Assembly: GCF_027923225.1 (NCBI RefSeq)
Contig: NZ_BSDI01000037.1
Span: forward strand, 1-64,000
Direction of reading: 5' to 3'
Source of the DNA: Phytohabitans aurantiacus
Lineage (GTDB): Bacteria > Actinomycetota > Actinomycetes > Mycobacteriales > Micromonosporaceae
Length of the DNA stretch: 64,000 nt
Part shown: positions 1 to 8,682 of the stretch, in pieces
Layout: every line of letters begins with the position of its first letter
How positions within the stretch are numbered: the first letter of the stretch is position 1
Made by a program: the position numbers and the translations under genes
Notes under the pieces: model-generated
The model's database searches: none
The model's input: the letters and a program-made list of their open reading frames with translations, nothing else
Told to the model about the DNA's origin: nothing

Positions 1-53
1 TCGATCGCATATCCGCGTGCATTCGCCCTTGATCCATGCGAATGCCCTTGATC
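1..53 (+). repeat. Repeat A, copy 1 (truncated by window edge)
   Basis: The right half of the 76-nt repeat A: a CCGCGTGCATTCGCCCTTGATC arm (15-36), a 13-nt spacer and a final GCCCTTGATC box ending at 53. The left arm is missing or diverged (bases 1-10 do not match), so this copy is cut by the window edge or degenerate. Confidence 0.8.
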
Positions 54-231
54 GGCCCGCAGCGCGCCGCGCGCGCGACCCGCGCACCGCGCAGGGTGCG
101 CGCCCGCGGAGCGCGCGGCCCCCGGCCAGCGCCCGCCCGACCCGCCCGACCCGCCCGACCCGCCCGGCCAGCACGGCCCGCGGGCCAGCGGCGCCGCCCG
201 ACCCCCGCACGGGGCCGGCGTGGAGGATGCC
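54..231. repeat. GC-only low-complexity tract with a 9-bp tandem repeat
   Basis: Almost pure G and C with very few A or T. It contains four copies of the 9-mer CCCGCCCGA (132-167, last copy ending G). Similar tracts flank most copies of repeat A in this window. No gene is supported here. Confidence 0.7.
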
Positions 232-1149
232 TCAGACGCTCTGGCGCTGGGCCTCGACGGTCATGCCGGAGCGGTTCAGCCGCAGCAGCGTCGGGATCAG
301 TTCCGTGGCCGGGCAGGGCGATTCGAGCACCATGCGGCGCACGTCGTCGGCCCAGCTCGACCGCGCGCCGGTGACGACCAGCGTGTCCGGCTCGGGTAGT
401 CCCACGAGCAGGTCGTCTTCGCCGAGCAGCTCGGACATGCGCTCGTGGAAGTCGGGCATGGCGACCGCCGACGAGGCGAACGACCCCTCTCGGTCCAGTC
501 GCAGCAGCGTGACCCGCTCGGGGTTCGCGTCGTCGTTGTAGCAGTTGACCTGCAGGCCACCGGCCAGCGCGCCGAACGCCTCCGCGACCAGGTCGTTGAA
601 GGGCCGGCCGGACAGGCCGGACTCGGTCACATGGCTCATGCCGATCGTGCCGCGCGACGTGGGCCCTACCGTCGCGAGCGAGTAGCACAGCTGCCCGGGC
701 ACCACGTCGACGTGCGGCAGGAACTCCAGCATCCCGGACCGGGGCGAGCCGTGGCTCCACAGTACCGGCAGGAGCTCGCCGTTCTCGCCGACCTCGCGCA
801 TTCCCTCGGCCGCCGCGCGACCGGCCTGCTCGTGTGCGGCCTCGACCATCGCGTGGCGGGCGCCTTCGAGCGCAGCGCCCCAGCCGTCGGGTCCGGGGCG
901 CTCGAAGGAGTACGACATGTCGGCGCCCGCGAACGTCTCGCGGACGAAGCGGACGTCGTCGGCGGACGGCTCCCATTCGCTGTACAGGCTGGAGACCTCG
1001 GCGGCGGTGGCGTCGTGCTCGCGCCGCACCTGCTCCCACGCCTGGCGCAGGCCGTCGTCGTCGCGGGTGGGCACCTCGGCGAGCGCGCGCTGGCCACCAC
1101 CCCTGCGCAGCTCGAAGACCACCAGGTTGCGCGACGGATCGGCGTCCAC
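232..1149 (-). CDS. Conserved-looking hypothetical protein, about 305 aa
   Basis: Function not recognised. The start chosen is GTG at 1149 because a strong GAGGAGG ribosome site lies 7 nt upstream (1157-1163); an open frame continues a further 18 codons but has no such site. The protein is soluble, acidic and has no signal peptide or membrane segment. Its N-terminus reads like a short beta-strand domain (NLVVFELRRGG), followed by a helical charged region rich in Glu and Arg, and a C-terminal alpha/beta part (residues 130-300) with LVVTGARSSWADDVRRMV near the end. It is transcribed away from the pectate lyase, leaving a shared 350-nt upstream region. Codon use is typical of the window, so it is likely a real gene. 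Confidence 0.7.
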   Translation of the reverse strand: MDADPSRNLVVFELRRGGGQRALAEVPTRDDDGLRQAWEQVRREHDATAAEVSSLYSEWEPSADDVRFVRETFAGADMSYSFERPGPDGWGAALEGARHAMVEAAHEQAGRAAAEGMREVGENGELLPVLWSHGSPRSGMLEFLPHVDVVPGQLCYSLATVGPTSRGTIGMSHVTESGLSGRPFNDLVAEAFGALAGGLQVNCYNDDANPERVTLLRLDREGSFASSAVAMPDFHERMSELLGEDDLLVGLPEPDTLVVTGARSSWADDVRRMVLESPCPATELIPTLLRLNRSGMTVEAQRQSV

Positions 1150-1290
1150 GCCGACACCTCCTCGGACTGCGCTCGGGCATCGTCGCCCGGGCCAGGGTTT
1201 CACACGGCGTGAAGACCCTACCGGTGCCCGGGTCGGCCCACCACAGTGGAGCGTCGGCCGCGCGGGGTTCCACCGGTGCCCGGTGGCGAA

Positions 1291-1305
1291 GGGAAAGCGC
1301 TTGCC
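1291..1305. promoter_or_regulatory. Putative LacI-type operator upstream of pectate lyase
   Basis: GGGAAAGCGCTTGCC carries the perfect 8-bp palindrome AAGCGCTT (1295-1302). It lies about 200 nt before the pectate lyase start in the 1150-1501 intergenic space. LacI-family regulators of polysaccharide use in actinomycetes bind palindromes with a central CG of this kind. No LacI gene adjoins it, so the regulator is unknown. Confidence 0.45.
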
Positions 1306-1470
1306 ATATGATCGGCGTCAATCCTGCAAATATGGCGACTCTCTAATCCGGCAATAGCGCGCACACCACCGCCGACCGACGAGTCGCCTACTCGCATGTG
1401 CCGGATTTCTTGCAACAAAGCTGCACATGGCAGGCATTGACTGTTTTAAGTCTACCTTTCTACGTTGGCA

Positions 1471-1484
1471 GGAAAGCGCGTTCC
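1471..1484. promoter_or_regulatory. Second near-palindrome next to pectate lyase RBS
   Basis: GGAAAGCGCGTTCC is a near-perfect palindrome that shares GGAAAGCGC with the site at 1291. It ends just before the AGGGAGG ribosome site (1490-1496), so a bound repressor would block transcription or translation of the pectate lyase. Confidence 0.35.
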
Positions 1485-1501
1485 GACGCAGGGAGGTAAC
1501 A

Positions 1502-3139
1502 GTGCAGGAAGCGCGGCACGTCCACCACCGCCTGGGCAGGCGCACGCGAACCGCTTTCGCGGCCGGTGCCAGCGCCGCCGTCACCGCGGTGGTCCTGACC
1601 ATCAGCGCGGTCGCGAACGCGGCCACGTTGTTCTCGGACGATTTCAACGACGGCAACGCCAGCGGTTGGAGCACCTCCGGCGGCAGCTGGTCGGTATCGT
1701 CCGGCGCCTATTCTCAATCCGGCTCCAGCGCCAGCGCCAAGGCCCTGGCCGGCGCCACGTCGTGGTCGACCGCCACCGTGCAGGCGCGGGTGACCGCGGG
1801 CGCGTTCGGCGGTGCGACCTCGCGCGGCATCGGCATCGCGGCCCGGGTGCAGAGCACCTCGAACTTCTACGCTCTGGTACTCACGCCCAACGCGGTGCAG
1901 ATCCGCAAGGGAGCGACCACCACGCTCGCCTCGGCGTCGTTCTCGACGGTCACCGGCACCGCGTACACGCTGCGGCTGAGCGCCACCGGCGGCTCGCTGG
2001 TCGGCTCCGTCAACGGCACGCAGGTGGTGTCCACCTCGGACAGTTCGTACGCCACCGGCCGCGCGGGCCTCATCGCCAACTACGCCGCGGGCTCCTTCGA
2101 CGACGTCCTGGTGACCGACGCGGCCGGCCCGAGCCCCACCACTCCGGCGCCGACGTCACCCTCAACCTCACCCTCAAGTTCACCTTCAGCCTCGCCGACG
2201 ACCTCGCCGACCGCGGGGCCGACCACCAGCCCGCAGCCGCCCGGCGGGATCATCGGCTGGGCGACGCAGGCCGGCGGCACCACCGGCGGCTCGGGCGGCG
2301 CCACGGTCACGGTGAGCAACTGGAACGACTTCCGCACCCAGGCGCAGGCGTCCGGCACCCGGACCATCCTGGTCAACGGCATGCTCGCCGGCTCGGGCAC
2401 CGTCGAGGTCACCGCCAACAAGACGATCCGCGGTGTCGGCGCCAACTCCGGCGTCTCCGGTACGACCCTCAACATCGAGGACATGTCACCGGCCAACGTC
2501 ATCATCCAGAACATGAACATCCGCGGCGTGCCCGGCACCGACGCGATCCAGATCGAAAACGCGTCGCACATCTGGATCGACCACAACACCATGCAAAGCA
2601 CCATCGAAAGCGATGTCGACTTCTACGACGGAATGATCGACATCACGCACGCCGGTGACTACATCACCATTTCCTGGAACATCGTCCGCGACCACTGGAA
2701 GACGTCACTGGTCGGCCACTCCGACGGCAACGCCGGCGAAGACGTCGGTCACCTACGAATCACGTACCACCACAACTGGTTCGACCGCACATTCGAGCGC
2801 AGCCCGCGGGTGCGTTTCGGCGAAACCGTCCACGTCATGAACAACTACTACACGAACGTCAACAACAACACATCCTCGTACGCCATCGCCTCCACCATGA
2901 ACGCCGGCGTGCTCGTCGAAGGCAACGTCTTCGAAAACGTGCAGCAGGCATGCTGGTCCGCGAGCGGTTACGCCGACTCCGACCCCGGGCGGCTCGTGGC
3001 CCGCAACAACTCGCTCACCAACTCCGGGCCGTGTGAGGTCAACGGTTCGGTGGCCGCGCTCCCGTACGCCTACACGGCGGAGAGCGTCGGCACCGTCAAG
3101 GCGTCCGTCACCGCGGGCGCCGGCGCGGGCAAGATCTGA
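1502..3139 (+). CDS. Secreted pectate lyase (PL1 family) with N-terminal accessory beta domain
   Basis: Likely cleaves polygalacturonan by beta-elimination outside the cell. GTG at 1502 follows AGGGAGG by 5 nt and gives a 545-aa preprotein. Order of parts: Arg-rich n-region and signal peptide (to about residue 40, ending near ANAATLF); a jelly-roll-like domain to about 210, of the type seen in DUF1080/laminin-G-like modules; a Pro/Ser/Thr linker to about 250; a PL1 right-handed beta-helix to the end. PL1 signatures seen are HIWIDHNT, DGMIDITHAGDYITISWN (calcium-binding acids), HWKTSLVGHSD and RSPRVRFG with the catalytic Arg. A 17-bp stem terminator follows the stop. Palindromes upstream suggest sugar-responsive repression. 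Confidence 0.92.
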   Translation: MQEARHVHHRLGRRTRTAFAAGASAAVTAVVLTISAVANAATLFSDDFNDGNASGWSTSGGSWSVSSGAYSQSGSSASAKALAGATSWSTATVQARVTAGAFGGATSRGIGIAARVQSTSNFYALVLTPNAVQIRKGATTTLASASFSTVTGTAYTLRLSATGGSLVGSVNGTQVVSTSDSSYATGRAGLIANYAAGSFDDVLVTDAAGPSPTTPAPTSPSTSPSSSPSASPTTSPTAGPTTSPQPPGGIIGWATQAGGTTGGSGGATVTVSNWNDFRTQAQASGTRTILVNGMLAGSGTVEVTANKTIRGVGANSGVSGTTLNIEDMSPANVIIQNMNIRGVPGTDAIQIENASHIWIDHNTMQSTIESDVDFYDGMIDITHAGDYITISWNIVRDHWKTSLVGHSDGNAGEDVGHLRITYHHNWFDRTFERSPRVRFGETVHVMNNYYTNVNNNTSSYAIASTMNAGVLVEGNVFENVQQACWSASGYADSDPGRLVARNNSLTNSGPCEVNGSVAALPYAYTAESVGTVKASVTAGAGAGKI

Positions 3140-3153
3140 CCCATCGCGGGTCA

Positions 3154-3192
3154 CGCGCGGCCCTGAGACGTCCCGCGTCTCAGGGCCGCGCG
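3154..3192 (+). terminator. Stem-loop terminator after pectate lyase
   Basis: A perfect 17-bp inverted repeat (arms 3154-3170 and 3176-3192, centred on TCCCG) starts 14 nt after the stop codon. There is no U-tract, which is usual in high-GC actinobacteria. Confidence 0.8.
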
Positions 3193-3201
3193 GTTCGATT
3201 T

Positions 3202-3260
3202 GAGCTACCGCGACGCCCGCCGCGCTCCATACCGTTGCTCCCGCGGCCTCACCGTCCGCG
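3202..3260 (+). repeat. Repeat B, copy 1
   Basis: GAGCTACCGCGACGCCCGCC followed by a variable middle and TTGCTCCCGCGGCCTCACC. About 58 nt, found nine times in this window, always between genes. This copy lies between a terminator and a secreted-protein gene. Confidence 0.8.
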
Positions 3261-3299
3261 AGTCTGGATATCGACGTGGCCGGATGGGAGAATGTGCCG

Positions 3300-3770
3300 A
3301 TGCTTCGTCGAATTCTCGTCGTGCTGACCGCGGTCTGCGGTCTCACCGCCCTTGGCGCCGCGCCCGCCCATGCCGACTCGGCCTGGGGATGGAAGATCTA
3401 TCGGGCCAGCTCCACCACCTACTGCGGCGGCAAGATGGTCGCGTCATACGCCAACAACACGGCCATTTCCATCAACTACAGCCGAAGTGTGACAACGTCG
3501 GAGCAGGTGTCGATCTCCGCTACCATCAGCGGCGGCACCGAACGGATCGGCATCGAGATCGGCGCCTCGAACGAGCAGACAATCACCATCAACGACCAGA
3601 TCTCGATGGTGATTCCGCCGTACACGATAGTCAACATCAACGCCCGGCTCACCCGCGAGACGTGGAACCTCGAATACCGGAACCTCATCATCCAGTCGTA
3701 CGGAACCGGTGTCAGCACACGCCCCGTCGGCATGTGCGTATCCACCGCGCCGGTGCCCGGAGGGCCGTGA
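3300..3770 (+). CDS. Small secreted beta-rich protein, function unknown
   Basis: ATG at 3300 follows GGGAG by 9 nt; an upstream in-frame ATG has no ribosome site. The 156-aa product has a clear signal peptide (LRRILVVLTAVCGLTALG, cleavage after AHA). The mature part has two Cys and long stretches of alternating polar and hydrophobic residues (about residues 60-115, e.g. SVTTSEQVSISATISG and SNEQTITINDQISM). That alternation resembles the beta-hairpin stem of aerolysin/ETX-MTX2 pore-forming proteins, but no family signature is complete, so this is only a suggestion. It is the sole gene between repeat B and a convergent secreted-protein gene. Confidence 0.75.
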   Translation: MLRRILVVLTAVCGLTALGAAPAHADSAWGWKIYRASSTTYCGGKMVASYANNTAISINYSRSVTTSEQVSISATISGGTERIGIEIGASNEQTITINDQISMVIPPYTIVNINARLTRETWNLEYRNLIIQSYGTGVSTRPVGMCVSTAPVPGGP

Positions 3771-3788
3771 CAGCCTCCCAACCCGTCA

Positions 3789-4310
3789 TTACCAGCAGTG
3801 TCCGCAGGCGGGCGTGTGCTCGACCGCGTACTCGGTGACCATGACCTTGCGGTTGACATAGGGGGCGGTCGGCGGCAGCGACGCCACGGTAAACGCCTTC
3901 TCCCCCTGCTGCCCGGGGTTCCTCGTCACCATGACGCACGCGACACGCACGCTGTAGTCGGTCACGAGGCAGACCGCGAACCGCCTGGTCGCCGCGGCGA
4001 TCTGGTTCTCCACGGTGGCTTCGGTCGGTGCAAGCTTCGAGTACGGCTGGAGGTGGAACCAGAACACCACGCCGATGCCGCGGTCGCCGTAGCGGGCGTA
4101 CGCGAAGGAGGCCCGGGACCGGCGGTTGACGCAGTCGAGGTGGCCCTTCAGCACGAGGAACTCGGCGTCGGTCACCGAGGTCGCGTGGATGCCGCCGCTG
4201 AGGCAGCGAATCCGCGTCCACTCGGTCTCTCCGGCCGTGACGGGACCGGCGGTGAACACCATCGCCAGCACGGTGGTCAGCACCATCACGGCCCGAGCCA
4301 GCCACTTCAT
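3789..4310 (-). CDS. Small secreted protein, function unknown
   Basis: Not recognised. ATG at 4310 (MKWLARAVMVLTTVLAMVF) follows GGGAG by 6 nt and starts a typical signal peptide with cleavage around VTAGE; an open frame upstream adds 35 codons without a ribosome site. The 173-aa protein has six Cys in the mature part, including a C-terminal CGHCW, suggesting disulfides. It is convergent with the secreted protein ending at 3770, with an 18-nt gap. It lies downstream of the response regulator gene but about 110 nt away with its own ribosome site, so it is probably a separate unit. Confidence 0.75.
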   Translation of the reverse strand: MKWLARAVMVLTTVLAMVFTAGPVTAGETEWTRIRCLSGGIHATSVTDAEFLVLKGHLDCVNRRSRASFAYARYGDRGIGVVFWFHLQPYSKLAPTEATVENQIAAATRRFAVCLVTDYSVRVACVMVTRNPGQQGEKAFTVASLPPTAPYVNRKVMVTEYAVEHTPACGHCW

Positions 4311-4419
4311 CCTGTACTCCCATCGGTCGACCGACTCGACGATGAGACCACGGGGTCGTGGGCGCTGTCGGCGTCCAGCAAGATCATCGAAAGCTTCTCT
4401 TGCGGAATCACGCATTCGA

Positions 4420-5040
4420 TCACGACAGCAGGCCGCGCCGGTACGCCTCGCCGACCGCCGCGGCGCGGTCGCGCACGCCGAGCTTGTCGTAGATGTGCAG
4501 CAGGTGCGTCTTGATGCTGGCCTCGCTGATGAACAGCCGGCGGGCCACCTCCCGGTTGGACGCGCCCTCCGCCACGTGCCGCAACACCTCCAGCTCCCGC
4601 TTGCTCAGTCCCGGACCGCCCGGCCGGCGTACGTGGCCCATCAGCTGACCGGCCACCGATGGCGCCAGCACCGACTCGCCCCGATGTGCCGCGCGCACGG
4701 CACGCAGCAACTCGCCAGGCGTGGCGTCCTTGAGCAGGTACCCGGTCGCCCCGGCCTCGATCGCGGGCAGCACGTCGGCCTCACTGTCGAATGTGGTCAC
4801 CACCAGTACCCGGATTGCTGGCGCCCGTTCGCGCAGCGCGGCGATCGCCTGCACGCCGCTCATCACGGGCATCCGCAGGTCCATCAGCACCACGTCGACG
4901 CCCAGCCGGACGGCCTGCTCGACAGCCTGCCTGCCGTCGGCGGCCTCGCCCGCGACGTCGATGTCGGGCTCGTCGGCGAACGCGCCGCGCAGCCCGTTGC
5001 GGACGATCGGGTGGTCGTCGGCTATCAGTACCCGGATCAC
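4420..5040 (-). CDS. NarL/FixJ-family response regulator
   Basis: Output half of a two-component system. Receiver domain (1-120): acidic pocket at IADDHP, phosphoacceptor Asp in VVLMDLRMP, Thr in VVTTFDS, Lys in YLLKDA. C-terminal LuxR-type HTH (about 140-200): LSKRELEVLRHVAEGASNRE and ASIKTHLLHIYDKLGV. Its ATG overlaps the stop of the kinase gene by 4 nt (ATGA), so the two are translated together. It closes a four-gene unit ABC ATPase, ABC permease, kinase, regulator, an arrangement in which the kinase often senses a drug or envelope stress and the regulator controls the exporter. Confidence 0.95.
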   Translation of the reverse strand: MIRVLIADDHPIVRNGLRGAFADEPDIDVAGEAADGRQAVEQAVRLGVDVVLMDLRMPVMSGVQAIAALRERAPAIRVLVVTTFDSEADVLPAIEAGATGYLLKDATPGELLRAVRAAHRGESVLAPSVAGQLMGHVRRPGGPGLSKRELEVLRHVAEGASNREVARRLFISEASIKTHLLHIYDKLGVRDRAAAVGEAYRRGLLS

Positions 5041-6257
5041 GGCGCCCCCACGGACATCATCGGTACGCTGACACTGACGGCGGTGCCCTCGCCGGGCGCG
5101 CTCTCCACGGTCACGGCGCCGCCGATGCCGCGGATGCGCTGGCGCATGCTGTTGAGCCCGAATCCGCCACTGTCGGCGTCACGCATCCCCACGCCGTCGT
5201 CGCGCACGTCCAGCAGTACCACGTCGCCCAGGTACGACAGCGTCAGCCCGACGCGCGCGGCGCTGGCGTGCTTGGCGACGTTGGTCAGCGCCTCCTGGGC
5301 CACCCGAAACAGCGCGACCTCGATCGCCGGGCTCAGCGGCACCGGCTCACCGGTGATCTCCACACTCGGTTCCACCCCCGTCTCGTTCGACCACCGCCGG
5401 GCGAGGTCGGCCACGGCGTCGGGCAGCCGCGCCTCCTCCAGCTCGCGCGGCTGCAGCGCCTGTACCGACCGGCGCGCCTCCGTCAGGCTCTCCTTGGCCA
5501 GCGCCAGCGCCCGGTCGACGTGCGGCCGGGCGCGTGCCGGCTCGGGCCAGACCCGCTGCGCGGCCTGCACCTGGGTGATGATGCCGGCCAGACCCTGCGC
5601 CAGGGTGTCGTGGATCTCGCGGGCCATCCGCTGCCGCTCATCCAGTACACCGGCCTCCCGCGCCTGGGTCAGCAACTGCGCGTGCAGGCCGGCGTTCTCC
5701 TCCAGGGCCGCCTCCAGGCGGGCCACCATCTCGTCGCGGCGCCGCTGCTGCTCGCTGGCCTTCTCGCCGAACACGATCCCGGCGCCGATCGCGGCCGACT
5801 GCACGATGATCACCCCGAGGTAGCCGCCGAGCGACGCGGGGGTGGCTTCCGGGGCGCCCATCGTCATCGTGTTCAGCACCACCGAGGTGACCAGCACCCC
5901 GGCCACTCCGAGCGGCCACGGCTTGAGCTGGTAGGCGTGGAAGAACGCGGTGATGGTGAACAGCACGTAGATCACGTCGTACGCCATCAGCGCCGCGCAC
6001 AGGGCGAGCAGGCCGGCCATGTAGACGGCGCCCGGCCACCACCGCTCCCAGCGTTCGCGCCGCGGCCGGGTGTGCCAGCCGTACACCCACGCCGCGGCGA
6101 GCGCCGCCAGGGCGAGGGTGCCGGCCCGAACGCCCGCCGCCTGGTCGGGCGTGGCCTGGTTGATCGCCACGGACGGGACCAGCAGGAGCCACGGGACGAC
6201 CACCAGAACCCGCGCGTACCGCCGGTCCCAGTCGATTGATGCCACGCCCGTCCCCAT
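5037..6257 (-). CDS. Sensor histidine kinase (HisKA_3 / HATPase)
   Basis: Membrane sensor that phosphorylates the regulator encoded next to it. 406 aa. Five or six membrane helices fill residues 18-170 with hardly any extracellular loop, so an intramembrane-sensing type is likely. A linker helix is followed by the dimerisation/phosphoacceptor motif REIHDTLAQGLAGII (His near 220) and an ATPase domain with ALTNVAKHA (N box), DVRDDGVGM (G1) and GFGLNSMRQRI (G2). This is the DesK/LiaS-like architecture. It starts 6 nt after the permease stop, so it is co-transcribed with the ABC genes. Confidence 0.93.
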   Translation of the reverse strand: MGTGVASIDWDRRYARVLVVVPWLLLVPSVAINQATPDQAAGVRAGTLALAALAAAWVYGWHTRPRRERWERWWPGAVYMAGLLALCAALMAYDVIYVLFTITAFFHAYQLKPWPLGVAGVLVTSVVLNTMTMGAPEATPASLGGYLGVIIVQSAAIGAGIVFGEKASEQQRRRDEMVARLEAALEENAGLHAQLLTQAREAGVLDERQRMAREIHDTLAQGLAGIITQVQAAQRVWPEPARARPHVDRALALAKESLTEARRSVQALQPRELEEARLPDAVADLARRWSNETGVEPSVEITGEPVPLSPAIEVALFRVAQEALTNVAKHASAARVGLTLSYLGDVVLLDVRDDGVGMRDADSGGFGLNSMRQRIRGIGGAVTVESAPGEGTAVSVSVPMMSVGAP

Positions 6258-6263
6258 TCCCGG

Positions 6264-7034
6264 TCATTCCCAGCGGAACAGCTTGGCCGCGGCCGCCCCC
6301 GCCACGATGGCCACGCCCGCCATTATCGCCAGTTGGACGAGGCGCGTACTCCCGCTCTGGGCGCCGACGGTGGCCAGTACCCCCGGGTGGTCGGACCAGG
6401 CGGTCAGCAGGCCCTGGACGCCGGGAGGGGTGTAGTCGCCCATCCGCACCAGCGCGTCGGGCATCAGGAACCGGGGCAGGAACACGCCGCCGGCGAACAT
6501 CACCACCATGTACACGAGGGTCGCCAAGCCACCGGCGACCCGGCTGCTCGGCGCGACGGCCGCGATCAGCGTGCCCAGAGCCAGCACCGCGCCGAACCCG
6601 ACGCCGAACGCGGCCAGGAACGTCCACGGATGCCGCGGCAGCGGGACATCGAGTACCAGCCAGGCCGTGACGACGACCAGAGCGCCCGCCACGACGCACG
6701 CGGCCAATCCCACGAGGAGCTGGGCGAGCAGGAGCTTGACCGGGTGTACGGGGGTGGTGGACAGCCGGCGCAGCACCCCGTGCTCGCGGTAGGTGGCGAG
6801 GACGCCCGGGATGTGTTGCAACGCGATGACGCCGATGCCCAGTACCAGAGCCGACGGCGCCCACAGCTCGACGAACCGGGCCCCGTCGTACTCCTCGGAG
6901 GGCTCCCGGAGTGTGGGAATGGCGCCCAGGGCCAGCAGGATGAGGGTCGGTGACAGTACGCCCAGGATCGCGGCGGTCGGCTCCCGCAGGAACAGCCGGG
7001 CCTCGACGAGGGTGGTCCGCATCAGGGTCGACAT
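6264..7034 (-). CDS. ABC-2 type exporter permease
   Basis: 256-aa integral membrane subunit with six predicted helices: one near residue 25-45 after a short cytoplasmic start, then 62-80, 100-125, 140-162, 172-192 and 230-250. The large loop with YREHGVLRRLSTTPV is typical of drug or antibiotic ABC-2 permeases (DrrB-like). Start and upstream stop overlap as TGATG. It works with the ATPase encoded just upstream; the adjacent two-component pair probably regulates or senses the transporter. The substrate cannot be told from sequence. Confidence 0.9.
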   Translation of the reverse strand: MSTLMRTTLVEARLFLREPTAAILGVLSPTLILLALGAIPTLREPSEEYDGARFVELWAPSALVLGIGVIALQHIPGVLATYREHGVLRRLSTTPVHPVKLLLAQLLVGLAACVVAGALVVVTAWLVLDVPLPRHPWTFLAAFGVGFGAVLALGTLIAAVAPSSRVAGGLATLVYMVVMFAGGVFLPRFLMPDALVRMGDYTPPGVQGLLTAWSDHPGVLATVGAQSGSTRLVQLAIMAGVAIVAGAAAAKLFRWE

Positions 7035-7939
7035 CAGTGGTGGCTCCGTCCGGTCAGCGCCACGAAGGCGTCGTCGAGGCTGGCATGCTCGATGCGCAGG
7101 TCGTGGGCGACGATGCGGTTGCGGGCCAGCACAGAGGTGAGAGCGTGGAGCAGGTCCCCGGTACCGGTGACGATCACCTGTCCCCCACCGCGCCGCACGC
7201 TGGTCACCTCGTCCAGGTCGGTCAGCAGGGCGTCGTCCAGCGGCGTCGACGGGGTGAACCGCACCCGCTGCTCGCGGCCGGCGCGGGCGATCAACCCGGC
7301 GGGCGTGTCGAGGGCGGCGACCCGGCCCGAGTCGATCAGGGCGAGCCGGTCGCAGAGCCGCTCGGCCTCGTCCATGAAGTGGGTGACCAGCACGATGGTG
7401 ACGCCGGACGCGCGGACCTGCTCGATCAGGTCCCAGGTGTCGCGGCGCGCCTGCGGGTCCAGGCCGGTGGTCAGCTCGTCCAGCACCGCCACCGTCGGGC
7501 TGCCGACGAGCGCGAGGGCGATCGACAGGCGCTGCTGCTGACCGCCGGAGAGCTTGCCGTACCGGGTGTTCCGCTGGTCAGCGAGGCCGAGCCCGTCCAG
7601 CAGCTCCCGCCAGTCCGCCGGATGCTGGTAGTACGAGCTGTACAGGGCGAGCGCCTCGCTGACCGTGATCTTCTCCTGCAGCCGGCTCTGCTGCAGCTGT
7701 ACGCCGACCCGCTGGCGCAGCTCGGCGCGATCCCGCTGCGGGTCGAGCCCGAGCACCGTGATGCTCCCCCGGTCGGGCCGGCGCAGCCCCGTAATGGACT
7801 CGACCGTGGTCGTCTTGCCGGCACCATTGGGACCGAGGATGCCGAATATCTCGCCTTCTTCGACCGCGAACGACACGTCGTCCACCGCCACCGTGCGGCC
7901 GTACCGCTTGTGCAGGTTCTCCACCGCGATGATCGCCAT
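7034..7939 (-). CDS. ABC exporter ATP-binding protein
   Basis: 301-aa DrrA/CcmA-type ATPase. Walker A GPNGAGKTT (about residue 37), Q-loop in VGVQLQQSRLQE, signature LSGGQQQRL, Walker B VAVLDELTTGLDP and switch His in LVTHFMDEAE. The C-terminal 80 residues are the extra domain common in drug-exporter ATPases. First gene of the exporter/two-component unit. A long stem-loop at 8032-8083 separates it from the gene upstream, so its promoter should lie between 7940 and 8031. Confidence 0.94.
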   Translation of the reverse strand: MAIIAVENLHKRYGRTVAVDDVSFAVEEGEIFGILGPNGAGKTTTVESITGLRRPDRGSITVLGLDPQRDRAELRQRVGVQLQQSRLQEKITVSEALALYSSYYQHPADWRELLDGLGLADQRNTRYGKLSGGQQQRLSIALALVGSPTVAVLDELTTGLDPQARRDTWDLIEQVRASGVTIVLVTHFMDEAERLCDRLALIDSGRVAALDTPAGLIARAGREQRVRFTPSTPLDDALLTDLDEVTSVRRGGGQVIVTGTGDLLHALTSVLARNRIVAHDLRIEHASLDDAFVALTGRSHH

Positions 7940-8031
7940 GAATCGAGGATCGCGGGCGGTCGCCGAACGCGGGACGCCCGGCCGGCGACGAGCTCGGTGG
8001 ATTCCCGTATCAACCAGTTGACGGATACCGG

Positions 8032-8083
8032 TGATCAGGGCGTCCCTGAAGTCGTTAGGGCGACTTGAGGGACGCCCTGATCA
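8032..8083 (-). terminator. Long stem-loop behind the PPOX-like gene
   Basis: A 23-bp inverted repeat with one mismatch (arms 8032-8054 and 8061-8083, loop TTAGGG). It begins 9 nt past the stop of the gene at 8093-8623 and lies upstream of the ABC unit. The stem is longer than a terminator needs. Confidence 0.75.
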
Positions 8084-8092
8084 TGGAGGCCC

Positions 8093-8623
8093 TCAGTGGG
8101 CGAAGTCCCAGCGGGTGGCGCCGTGAGGCTCGGCGGCGGCGACGCCGAAGGCGGTGTGCAGCGTCAGGCGGTACAGGTGCCACGGCGGCGGGCCGGCGCT
8201 GGGCGCGGTGAACGGAGCCGTCAGCCCGTCGCCCTCCACCGACGCCGGCCAGCCGCCCCCGCGATAGACAGTGGCGACACGCTCCAACGTGGACGGATCG
8301 GTGACCCGGTGCGCGTCGCCCTCCAGTACCAGATCTATGCCGGGCAGCCGCACCGACACCGTGCACGCCGGGTTGGCCGCGAGGTTCCGCGACCTGCGGG
8401 TGCCGGGACCGCCCACGAAGTACAGGGCGTCGTCCACCCACACCGCGCCAACCCCCGCCGTGTGCGGCCGGCCGTCGGGGCGGACGGTGGCGACGAAGAA
8501 CGTGAGGTCAGACTCGGGCGACTCGCTGGCGAGCAGGTCACGCGGGCGGCTCCACGGCAGCTCCGCCGAGCCGTACTGGTCGAGGTTGCGAGTCGAGATC
8601 GGCTCGTTCATGTAGTCAGTCAT
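8093..8623 (-). CDS. Pyridoxamine 5'-phosphate oxidase-like flavin/F420-binding protein
   Basis: 176 aa. The fold is the split beta-barrel of the PPOX/F420-dependent reductase superfamily: DLTFFVATVRPDGRPH (strand-turn-strand), VWVDDALYFVGGPGTRRSRN (cofactor phosphate-binding Arg residues), NPACTVSVRLPGIDLVLEG and a C-terminal TRWDF that is common in this group. Such proteins bind FMN or F420 and often act as reductases; the substrate is not predictable. The start at 8623 was chosen because the frame upstream runs through repeat A and is not protein-like; ATG at 8611 is an alternative. No strong ribosome site is seen. Confidence 0.8.
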   Translation of the reverse strand: MTDYMNEPISTRNLDQYGSAELPWSRPRDLLASESPESDLTFFVATVRPDGRPHTAGVGAVWVDDALYFVGGPGTRRSRNLAANPACTVSVRLPGIDLVLEGDAHRVTDPSTLERVATVYRGGGWPASVEGDGLTAPFTAPSAGPPPWHLYRLTLHTAFGVAAAEPHGATRWDFAH

Positions 8624-8682
8624 ACCCGTACGTCGACCGGCCCGCCCCATTTTCGACACCCACCCTCGCCCTTCTGCCCGCC

